A stretch of DNA of 20,724 nucleotides, taken from positions 1 through 20,724 of the IMG/VR virus record IMGVR_UViG_3300044678_000832. The stretch is one strand, 5' to 3'. The notes below the pieces were generated by a model that searched no databases, had not been told where the DNA came from, and was given only the letters and a program-made list of their open reading frames with translations. Numbering within the stretch: position 1 is the first letter of the stretch; every line of letters begins with the position of its first letter. A program made the translations under genes and the position numbers. The stretch comes from a virus. Shown here piece by piece: positions 14,750 to 20,724 of this stretch.

Positions 14750-16789
14750 TTAGGCGATTCTGACGGCATAAAAATGTGAAAATGATGACGGTGATGCGTT
14801 GTATATATAGCTTTGTGCCGATCCTCCGGATTCATATTTTAAAATTCTTATTTTATATGTTGTGCTTGAAGAAATATTGACAACATCGTTCATTGAAATA
14901 ACACATTGCATTGCTCCAGGAGCGGCGGCCACATTTTTTATATAAATTGATTTGTCCAAATTATTTATAACTGTATTTGCTGAATCAGTTATTTTTAAGT
15001 ATATTGCCTGTTCTGCGCCAACAGCAGGAGCGACCTGTGCCACGCACTGTATGCTTGCAAATATTTGCCAAATCCCTGGAGTTAAAGTTATTGAAGAGTT
15101 TGTCAAGTCTGTTTCTGTTGTTGTTACTAATTGTTGAGATGGTGGAGGTGTTGTCCATGTTATTTTTTGACCAATATATCCAGAAGCCACAGCACTTCCA
15201 TCTGTGCGGCCTTGTACTTGGCTTGCATTTACAGTTAATGGGAAACTTGCGCCAATAGCTGGAGCATTGAGAGCATAATTGATAACGCTTGTGCTGCCTG
15301 AAGATGCTGGCAATGTCACCCTAATCATTCCTGTAGTCGTGATATCGACCAAGAAACCAGCAGGAGGTGTGTCACCTGTGGTCTGATAGCTTAGATTGTA
15401 ATCTCCACCTGCTCCGCTGAGTGCAAACTTGGCAGATACATAAAACCTTCTGGCTGGAGATGAGCTGATAAATACCCATCCCGTAAGCTCACCGGCTGTC
15501 ATGCCAGCTACGTTTTGAACGTTTGTAACTGCGCCAGAAGTTAAAGCTACTTCTGTCCTAGCATTGACGCCGCCGACTACTGCGCCACGCTTAGGTGCTA
15601 CATACATCGTTGTTGCGCTAGATGCCACGCCAACAGGCACAGAAACTTGTCCGATTACTGTTGGCTCTGTAGTTGTTAGCAAACCAGGGGTTGCCGCAGA
15701 TAAGAAGTAAACCTCTCCAGTCGTAAGACCAGTTAGCCCTGTCAATTCTCCAGACAAAGTAAGATCAAACTCATTAGGCAAATCTGCCTTACTTACAACG
15801 CCAACTACTTCAGCAGCAGCCGCAGATGTGGCAATTGCTTTAGTATATACAGAGCCGTTTAAGTAAACAGCATTACCAACTGAAAGACCGTGAGCTACTT
15901 GTGGGATTGTGACTACTGTTCCACCAGCAGATCCACCACCAATTGGCGACCACTCACCAGATGCGCGGCCTTCAAATGCCGACAAATCTATATTGTATCT
16001 AATCATTCCATCGATAACTGCTGGGCCAGTTGGCTGTTCTGCCGTTGTTCCAGATGGAAGTTGTAAAGCTCCAGTTAAAAATTCTGTGGTCGATATAAGT
16101 TTCTTGGTTAAAGATTCATTGCCATCAGTTGTTACAAGAGTTCCTGTTTCTGGAAGGAAAACATTTGTACTTCCGGTTAAGTTGATAGTGATAGGATAAT
16201 CACCAGACAAGGTTAGTGTAGACAAATCATTGTTTGCTACGCCTGTACCGCCTTTAGATGGCGTGACTATTGGTAGTGCGCTTGCATCGAAAGAACATCC
16301 TGATCCAAGTGTTTTATTGGTAAGCGTCTGTGTTCCGTCTGTGTTAACAATTTCTCCAGCAGCGTTTGTACCAACAGTGTTAAGCTTTTGAAACTCTGTG
16401 TTGCTTACAGATCCATCGGCAAGTTTTGTAGCGTCAATAGCCGCTGTTGCTGATACGTCTGCGTTTACAATTGTTTCTACAGATGCTTCTGTTGCTCCTG
16501 ATGCTATTTTTACAACACCAACAAGCCCGCTAACGCTTTTTCCTAAACCGCCTTTTGCTAAAGGTACAATCTGAAGTGCGGCAGAATCTACAACACACGA
16601 TGAGTTAAGAGTTTTACCAGCCAGAGTTTGGCTAGAATCAAGATCTACAGCCACTTTCCAAGCAGATCCAGTATGCCACTTGAGACCTGTGCTAGAGTTG
16701 AAATAAACCAAGCCAACCACAGGGCTAGTTAAATCACTAGCAGAAACCTGAAGCTGTGCTCTGATCAGTTCGCCGTAAATCTGTGCCAT
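14750..16789 (-). CDS. Multi-domain tail fibre protein, 679 aa
   Basis: ATG 16789 starts one base after the preceding TGA; its AGGAG lies inside the end of the upstream gene. The modules, in order, are as follows. Residues 54-83 and 154-183 are two fibre-shaft repeats with QTLxxKTL and KGG(L/T)G at an exact 100-residue spacing. Residues about 232-285 are a common fibre unit (ALQLPSGTTAEQPTG, then GMIRYNIDLSAFEG). Residues 299-402 contain HGLSVGNAVYLNG and ATPGLLTTTEP. Residues about 408-520 are a beta domain (ALTSGAVTNVQNVAGMTAGE and onward). Residues 525-679 are the tip domain ending HFYAVRIA. The mix is typical of phage receptor-binding fibres that grow by module exchange. The N-terminal MAQIYGELIRAQLQV probably anchors the fibre to the virion. 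Confidence 0.85.
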   Translation of the reverse strand: MAQIYGELIRAQLQVSASDLTSPVVGLVYFNSSTGLKWHTGSAWKVAVDLDSSQTLAGKTLNSSCVVDSAALQIVPLAKGGLGKSVSGLVGVVKIASGATEASVETIVNADVSATAAIDATKLADGSVSNTEFQKLNTVGTNAAGEIVNTDGTQTLTNKTLGSGCSFDASALPIVTPSKGGTGVANNDLSTLTLSGDYPITINLTGSTNVFLPETGTLVTTDGNESLTKKLISTTEFLTGALQLPSGTTAEQPTGPAVIDGMIRYNIDLSAFEGRASGEWSPIGGGSAGGTVVTIPQVAHGLSVGNAVYLNGSVYTKAIATSAAAAEVVGVVSKADLPNEFDLTLSGELTGLTGLTTGEVYFLSAATPGLLTTTEPTVIGQVSVPVGVASSATTMYVAPKRGAVVGGVNARTEVALTSGAVTNVQNVAGMTAGELTGWVFISSSPARRFYVSAKFALSGAGGDYNLSYQTTGDTPPAGFLVDITTTGMIRVTLPASSGSTSVINYALNAPAIGASFPLTVNASQVQGRTDGSAVASGYIGQKITWTTPPPSQQLVTTTETDLTNSSITLTPGIWQIFASIQCVAQVAPAVGAEQAIYLKITDSANTVINNLDKSIYIKNVAAAPGAMQCVISMNDVVNISSSTTYKIRILKYESGGSAQSYIYNASPSSFSHFYAVRIA

Positions 16790-16790
16790 G

Positions 16791-18917
16791 TCATACTCCT
16801 ACAAGCCTGTAAGTTCCCGCTGGCAGCGGTGATGAAACTGTTATTCTAACGTTAGTAGCTGAAGTTGCTTTAATGCTAACATACATACACTCAAAGTCAT
16901 TACTATTATCTTTAAGTTGCCATATAGCAAAACGCGCATCTGCACCAGAAACTGTCACGTCTTTAAGCGTATCTGTACCGTTCCATGACAAATCGTAGTA
17001 TACCCTAAAACCGCCTACTTGTTTAATGGCTAGGCCAGTATCTATGTAAAGATTTTGATCTGTTGTTAAATAATAAGCCTTACCTGGAGTCGTAGACGAA
17101 GATGATGGCAAAGTATCAACATTTTCAAACCTTAAGCCCTTGTGCTGTCCGGCAGAATAGATATCTCTCCAACGCTTAGTTGCACCGCCTAAATCTGTTC
17201 CATCCCACTGGGTAGAATAAGAAGCATCTGTAAATGGCCTTAAAACGCTTTTTACCTGAACATAGCCTTTGGAAGCATTAGATGTGCTTTCAAGATCTAA
17301 GCTTTCACCAGCAGCAGTACCGCCAATAATTGCCTGCCCACCATCACGCCCTGCAAGCAAAGCAAACTGCGTGTGTCCTGCATCACCAGTTGTAAGACCG
17401 CCAAGTGAACTATGAGCAATCTCTGTATCCGGAGCACTTGCAAGCCACTGTGTACCGTCCCAGAACAAAGCATCACCGACTTGTGCCGCTTGGCTTCTAT
17501 CGGCTGTGCGGTAGTTTGCATCTTTAAGCTTCATTAGATCGGGCACTGTAAATGTATTTGTGCCATCTTTAATGGCTTGGCTTAGAAACAGATCACGCCA
17601 ACGTGCAGCTCCTACCCCAAGATCTCTTGTGCCATCACCCGTTGGATAAAGATGGCTAGAAACGCTTACATTGCCGCCATTTGGTTGCAGAACAATGTTA
17701 GAACTAGCCGCAACAGAACTAAGCACCACGCCCTGCATTTTAAGGCCGCCAGCTTGCAAATAAGCCGTAGCACCCGACACAATAAGCGGAGCATCAACCA
17801 CACTTACTTGATATCCGGTTAATAATGTGCTTCCAAGAACAATAGAACCTGTTCCATTTGCAGATATATTAAGGCTACTATTAGTAACGCTTGTTTGTAT
17901 GTTGTTGTCATACAAATATAGATTGTTCATTAAATACAAATCACCGGCATAAATTGCGCCGGTGGTTGTAAAGTTAAGTGCATTTAAATTAACAGTAGCT
18001 GTATCACAATTAATATTTCCATTAGTAAACGTAAAATCTGCTACCTTAGATCCAGACGGCAAGTTTAGTCCGCTGGTCAAGATAAGGCTGTCGGCATAGA
18101 TATCGCCAGTTGTGCGAAGATCTGCCGTATCAAAATCAAGCTCACCAGTAGCTTCGATAATCATGCCGTAGCCAGTGATGGTTGTTCCGCCGATTGCAAT
18201 AGAGCCTTGAGTGTTAAGGTTTGTTGTCCCCATGCTGATATCGCCTGAGGAATCTGTGAGAGATCCTCCGGCTAATGTCATAGTTCCAGCTTTAACCTCT
18301 GTAGACCAAACAGATGCCCACTTGTTAGTGGTGTCACCTAGTTTTAAAGTTCCGTCTGTAGTTGGTCTAAAATTGTCTGTAACCTGCACAAATCCGGTCT
18401 GTGGGCCAGCACCATCTCCGCTATTTGCAGACAGTGTAAGGTTTGTATTAGGCGATGCTCCGCCATATACGCGTTGTCCAGCATATATACCAGTAACTGG
18501 TATACCCGACTCATCAGCATCATCATGGCCAATCTTTTGAACATAAAAAGCTAAGGTTTGGTTTTGCCAAGCAGACAAAATAGAATCTGTAGACCAATCG
18601 ACATCATATATCTTATGCCAGCTAGGAGCGGCTTCGCCTTCGCGTTGTTCCCAACGATATCCTGCGCTGCGTCCATCTCCGTCGTCATTGACTACACGGT
18701 AATCAGCAATAGTGTTTCCTGTGAGAGGAAGATCTGCTGGAGTTGCTACTGCGGCCTTAGCATTTGGATAAATAACGGCGACTAAATAGTCTAGTGCGCC
18801 TTGCATATTTGTAACGTCTGGAAGGTTTGGGTTTGAATACCCAAAGTCAGACATACTGTGAACGAAAGGATGCTGGTTCTGGTTCCAGATCTGAAACCTA
18901 TGGTGATTAAAGATCAT
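16791..18917 (-). CDS. Long fibre protein, 708 aa
   Basis: ATG 18917 has AGGAG six bases upstream. Residues about 33-130 are an attachment-type domain: a VTNMQGALDYLVAVIYPNAK helix, TGNTIADYRVVNDDGDG, and YRWEQREGEAAPSWHKIYD. I know this as a recurring N-terminal domain in phage fibres. Three copies of a 'DGTxxLGxxxxxWxxxxS' element follow at about 188-205, 428-446 and 572-588. Such copies cap beta-solenoid segments in fibres and tailspikes. Between them lie alternating strands such as TTGDIYADSLIL and TTGAIYAGDLYL. Residues 515-550 (HTQFALLAGRDGGQAIIGGT and following) are a very common fibre module. The C-terminus (ARFAIWQLKD to TYRLVGV) is a small beta domain unlike the shared tip of the next three genes. 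Being the first fibre gene after the capsid, it might be a head fibre. Confidence 0.82.
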   Translation of the reverse strand: MIFNHHRFQIWNQNQHPFVHSMSDFGYSNPNLPDVTNMQGALDYLVAVIYPNAKAAVATPADLPLTGNTIADYRVVNDDGDGRSAGYRWEQREGEAAPSWHKIYDVDWSTDSILSAWQNQTLAFYVQKIGHDDADESGIPVTGIYAGQRVYGGASPNTNLTLSANSGDGAGPQTGFVQVTDNFRPTTDGTLKLGDTTNKWASVWSTEVKAGTMTLAGGSLTDSSGDISMGTTNLNTQGSIAIGGTTITGYGMIIEATGELDFDTADLRTTGDIYADSLILTSGLNLPSGSKVADFTFTNGNINCDTATVNLNALNFTTTGAIYAGDLYLMNNLYLYDNNIQTSVTNSSLNISANGTGSIVLGSTLLTGYQVSVVDAPLIVSGATAYLQAGGLKMQGVVLSSVAASSNIVLQPNGGNVSVSSHLYPTGDGTRDLGVGAARWRDLFLSQAIKDGTNTFTVPDLMKLKDANYRTADRSQAAQVGDALFWDGTQWLASAPDTEIAHSSLGGLTTGDAGHTQFALLAGRDGGQAIIGGTAAGESLDLESTSNASKGYVQVKSVLRPFTDASYSTQWDGTDLGGATKRWRDIYSAGQHKGLRFENVDTLPSSSSTTPGKAYYLTTDQNLYIDTGLAIKQVGGFRVYYDLSWNGTDTLKDVTVSGADARFAIWQLKDNSNDFECMYVSIKATSATNVRITVSSPLPAGTYRLVGV
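17942..17964 (-). terminator. Terminator-like hairpin inside the 708-aa gene
   Basis: A perfect 7-bp stem (CACCGGC/GCCGGTG, six G-C pairs) with a 9-base loop is followed on the coding strand by ATTTGTATTTAATG. The shape is like an intrinsic terminator but the T-run is broken, and it lies within codons 318-326 of an intact gene. It may reduce read-through or be chance in a repeat-rich segment. Confidence 0.25.
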
Positions 18918-18934
18918 CCTGATCTCCTAATATA

Positions 18935-19159
18935 TTAAAACAGCTCCCACGAAGCATCCCAGTTTGCTGTCTCTTCTTTCATGTATAAAACTCTAGTAGA
19001 TAGCCCGTCGTAGGCATATCTTACCACAGAACATGGCGTACCGTCTTCGGCGTCAGCACGAACAGTGTAAACCTCTACCATGCGACCAGAACCATCATAT
19101 TCACAGTGTTGTTTAACAAGTTCATGAGCTTGTGTTTTTAAATGGCCTGTATCTGCCAT
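18935..19159 (-). CDS. Small conserved-type phage protein, 74 aa
   Basis: ATG 19159 follows GGGAGA, which is part of a hairpin. The protein starts MADTGHLKTQAHELVKQHCE and then has YDGSGRMVEVYTVRADAEDG, VVRYAYDG and a closing WDASWELF. Small proteins with a 'EYDxxGRxxYxGxAxxGTxxSxxxWxIxxxxY...W...W' layout are frequent next to phage capsid and fibre genes; this fits loosely, and residues 24-75 of the 192-residue protein fit the same layout. No enzyme motif, signal peptide or membrane segment is seen. It sits between the capsid and the first fibre, so a head-decoration or fibre-attachment role is possible, though unproven. Confidence 0.7.
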   Translation of the reverse strand: MADTGHLKTQAHELVKQHCEYDGSGRMVEVYTVRADAEDGTPCSVVRYAYDGLSTRVLYMKEETANWDASWELF

Positions 19160-19163
19160 GACT

Positions 19164-19216
19164 TTCTCCCATACAGAAGGGGAGAATGGCCACCATCCTA
19201 GCAGCCACGCTCCCCC
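19164..19216 (-). promoter_or_regulatory. Possible RNA switch over the ribosome site of the 74-aa gene
   Basis: On the coding strand three segments follow one another after the capsid stop: GGGGGAG (19216-19210), TTCTCCCC (19186-19179) and GGGAGAA (19170-19164). The middle can pair with the last in a 7-bp stem that covers the ribosome site of the 74-residue gene, or with the first in a 6-bp stem rich in G-C that leaves the site free. The two pairings exclude each other. Confidence 0.4.
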
Positions 19217-19228
19217 AAAGTTTAGCTA

Positions 19229-20503
19229 TTAGTAGCTAATGCTGTGCATTATTGCGTTATGTCCTGGTGCGTTGACTTCCAACTGGCCGAACAAACACAT
19301 ATCAACTACATACTTGAAGCCGTCAGTTCCACGAACTTCAAAGTATTCTTTACCTTCAGGAGACTTGCGCTTGCGGAAGCCGCCACGGGTACGGAATACC
19401 ATCGATTTGAGATCAAGATACATGATGACGTCATCATCCATCTCAACGCACGCAACCAACTTAAGAGTCCCTTTAACTGAGGTAACTTCTAGCTCTGTCC
19501 ATCCGTATAGCGAAGCAGAAGGTTGCTTCGTAACAGCAAATGGGCCTTTTTGAGTTTCTACAAGCTTCATAATATTGCCAAGATGTTTAAACGACATAAG
19601 AATTGTATTGGCATTACCCTTAGCTTTGCGACGAACTTCTGTGTAGCCATCAAACAATTTATCCAAAATGTTTGAAGCGGTAACAGCAGCTCCGCTAATG
19701 TTTACAGCTTGCAAAATTGGGTAAGCAAGTTTGCTAACGCCGTGAACGGTTGCAGATCCGCCATTTGCTTGGCTCAAAAGAACTTCACGAATCGAAGTAA
19801 ATGAGCTTGCTGTTCCATCTCCTTGCAAAATACCTGGATGATAACATTTAGAACCAACAGCCAATGTGCTTAAATTTGATGGCGTTCCGCCAGCGCGTGT
19901 GGTGTGGAATGTTACAGTACCAGTGCCGCCAGAAGATGTGCTGTTTACGTCGATAGTTTTAACGTAAGCAACTATTTTATCTTCTGCGCCGTCTTTAAGC
20001 TCTACTTTTTGGCCAATTTGGAAGCGATCAACATGATCTACTTCTAGTTCGCCAAGAGCCGTTCCAGCTTCTACTGCTTTAGCAAAGTGACTACCTGCGC
20101 CAAGAGACGTAGAAACAACTTGCTTGAAGTAATCAACCATAGCGTCAACTTCGCCTGGAAGAATTTTCAAGAAAGTTGCCTCTGGAATTTTTCCTTCGGC
20201 ATCTAAAAGATCCCTGTGGTTAAAAACAAGAGAAGCCCATGCTTCACAATAGCTATCAATCGAACCACGAACATAAACTGATTGAGAGATGTCGCCGACA
20301 TCTGCCAATTGACCAAACTCAACCGAAGATGCACCAGCTCCTTTGAAAGGAACGATGATCTTAGAGCCTTGCCAGCCGTTGTCGATTTCTAAGTTAGAAA
20401 GAAACCAGTCACGCTTGACTAGTTCTTCCATGATCATGCGGTTCGGTAGATACTCATTGAGCATCGACTGAAACGATAAATTTCCTGCTGTATTAAGTGC
20501 CAT
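19229..20503 (-). CDS. Major capsid protein (HK97-fold type), 424 aa
   Basis: ATG 20503 follows AAGGAG. The size and order of segments fit capsid proteins of podoviruses. After a short N-terminus comes a helical part (FQSMLNEYLPNRMIMEELVK). An extended loop region follows (SKIIVPFKGAGASSVEFGQL, DISQSVYVRGS). A likely spine helix spans residues about 116-133 (PGEVDAMVDYFKQVVSTS). Residues about 151-224 look like an inserted beta-barrel domain (FQIGQKVELKDG, GTVTFHTTRAGG). The later part contains NTILMSFKHLGNIM and a C-terminal beta region with GYxxxVDMCLFGQLEV-like strands near APGHNAIMH. I know no closer relative by name. The scaffold-like protein lies directly upstream and no decoration protein is obvious. 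There is no sign of an N-terminal prodomain or protease gene in the window. Confidence 0.85.
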   Translation of the reverse strand: MALNTAGNLSFQSMLNEYLPNRMIMEELVKRDWFLSNLEIDNGWQGSKIIVPFKGAGASSVEFGQLADVGDISQSVYVRGSIDSYCEAWASLVFNHRDLLDAEGKIPEATFLKILPGEVDAMVDYFKQVVSTSLGAGSHFAKAVEAGTALGELEVDHVDRFQIGQKVELKDGAEDKIVAYVKTIDVNSTSSGGTGTVTFHTTRAGGTPSNLSTLAVGSKCYHPGILQGDGTASSFTSIREVLLSQANGGSATVHGVSKLAYPILQAVNISGAAVTASNILDKLFDGYTEVRRKAKGNANTILMSFKHLGNIMKLVETQKGPFAVTKQPSASLYGWTELEVTSVKGTLKLVACVEMDDDVIMYLDLKSMVFRTRGGFRKRKSPEGKEYFEVRGTDGFKYVVDMCLFGQLEVNAPGHNAIMHSISY

Positions 20504-20530
20504 TTCTCACTCCTTGAGAATTGTGTTTTG

Positions 20531-20724
20531 TTAATATTGTTCTGTCAGTTCTTTAGCCCGCTTCTTTAAATCTTCCAGCGATTTCACTGCTGGTTTAACT
20601 GCACTTGTCCCGCGACCTTGAATGTTCGGGATGACTGGCTTTTGTGAAGCTTGCACTATCTGCGCACCACCAGCAACCGGAGCAACACCTAGGCTTGGGT
20701 TAATTGCTTTCAAATGCTTGATGG
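20531..20724 (-). CDS. Putative scaffolding protein, C-terminal part only
   Basis: The frame is open to the right edge, so only about 64 C-terminal residues are visible and the true start lies outside. The visible part has a Pro/Gly/Val-rich linker (NPSLGVAPVAGGAQIVQASQ), then VIPNIQGRGTSAVK and a basic amphipathic helix, SLEDLKKRAKELTEQY, at the very end. Scaffolding proteins of tailed phages commonly finish in a basic helix that binds the capsid protein, with a flexible linker before it. The position just 27 bases before the capsid start supports this. A capsid-maturation or head protein of another kind cannot be excluded from the fragment. Confidence 0.65.
   Translation of the reverse strand, partial: IKHLKAINPSLGVAPVAGGAQIVQASQKPVIPNIQGRGTSAVKPAVKSLEDLKKRAKELTEQY

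Larger units (their letters stand above)
12635..15217 (-). repeat. Three copies of a C-terminal fibre domain in consecutive genes
   Basis: The copies are residues 525-679 of the first gene (nt 14750-15217 with stop), residues 331-486 of the second (13277-13747) and residues 9-159 of the third (12635-13090). Lengths are 155, 156 and 151 residues. Conserved points are an early (G/M)x-(I/V/L)-G-(E/Q), (L/T)-x-(P/A)-G-(I/V)-W, ITD-x-x-N-x-(I/L/V), an x-T-T-(Y/Q)-K/T-(V/I) strand and a final (V/T)-R-I-A. At the gene ends the bases TTAGGCGATTCT are identical at 13277-13288 and 14750-14761, and 10 of 12 match at 12635-12646. Confidence 0.8.

Noticed and set aside
12635-15217. Diversity-generating retroelement targets at the ends of the three fibre genes
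   Set aside because: Repeated C-terminal domains and a nearby hairpin region brought this to mind, but there is no reverse transcriptase, no near-identical template repeat and no A-specific difference pattern. The copies have diverged at all base types.
19223-19238. TAGCTA...TAGCTA inverted repeat at the capsid stop as a terminator
   Set aside because: The stem is only six pairs and AT-rich, and no T-run follows on the minus strand.
1-20724. tRNA genes, CRISPR arrays, insertion sequences, integrase or attachment sites
   Set aside because: I saw no cloverleaf-like segment, no spaced direct repeats of CRISPR type, no transposase-like protein and no paired flanking repeats.

Overview
This window looks like the virion-structure cluster of a short-tailed (podovirus-like) double-stranded DNA phage or prophage. 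Every gene I can support is on the minus strand, so transcription runs from position 20724 towards position 1. The basis is a capsid-type protein just after the C-terminus of a scaffold-like protein, an adaptor and a nozzle-like tail protein, a block of helical or glycine-rich internal virion proteins, many fibre modules, and no sheath, tape measure or baseplate genes. Portal, terminase and replication genes are not in the window and would be expected beyond its edges. A phage-encoded lipoprotein with six further cysteines hints at a host that exports and oxidises proteins, probably Gram-negative. The host cannot be named from this sequence.

Layout in transcription order. (1) 20724-19229: the end of a putative scaffolding protein, then the major capsid protein. 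(2) 19228-18935: a short leader with competing hairpins, then a 74-residue small protein. (3) 18917-12635: four fibre-type genes of 708, 679, 486 and 159 residues. The last three end in the same roughly 155-residue domain, which finishes in Arg-Ile-Ala. The largest gap of the window (162 nt) lies here, packed with inverted repeats. (4) 12635-11778: a 285-residue secreted lipoprotein of unknown function. (5) 11769-7555: a small HxH fibre-like protein, the 936-residue nozzle-like protein, a 105-residue small protein and the head-tail adaptor. (6) 7555-2985: putative ejection proteins of 236, 157, 396 and 675 residues, with a 50-residue conserved phage protein between the first two. (7) 2985-1: a 98-residue acidic protein, three small to medium virion or fibre proteins, and a large fibre or tailspike gene that runs off the left edge just as a beta-helix-like segment begins.

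The genes are tightly packed. Many junctions are TAATG or ATGA overlaps, so translational coupling is likely. No stretch longer than about 165 bases lacks a gene. I see no tRNA, rRNA, insertion sequence, integrase, CRISPR array or reverse transcriptase.

Two small genes too short for ordinary gene calling (6690-6842 and 1941-2111) are supported by their fit between neighbours and by recognisable phage small-protein sequence. The observations most worth a second look are the three-fold shared fibre tip domain, the embedded lipoprotein, the structured 162-nt gap with a possible 18-codon leader ORF, and the possible RNA switch after the capsid gene.
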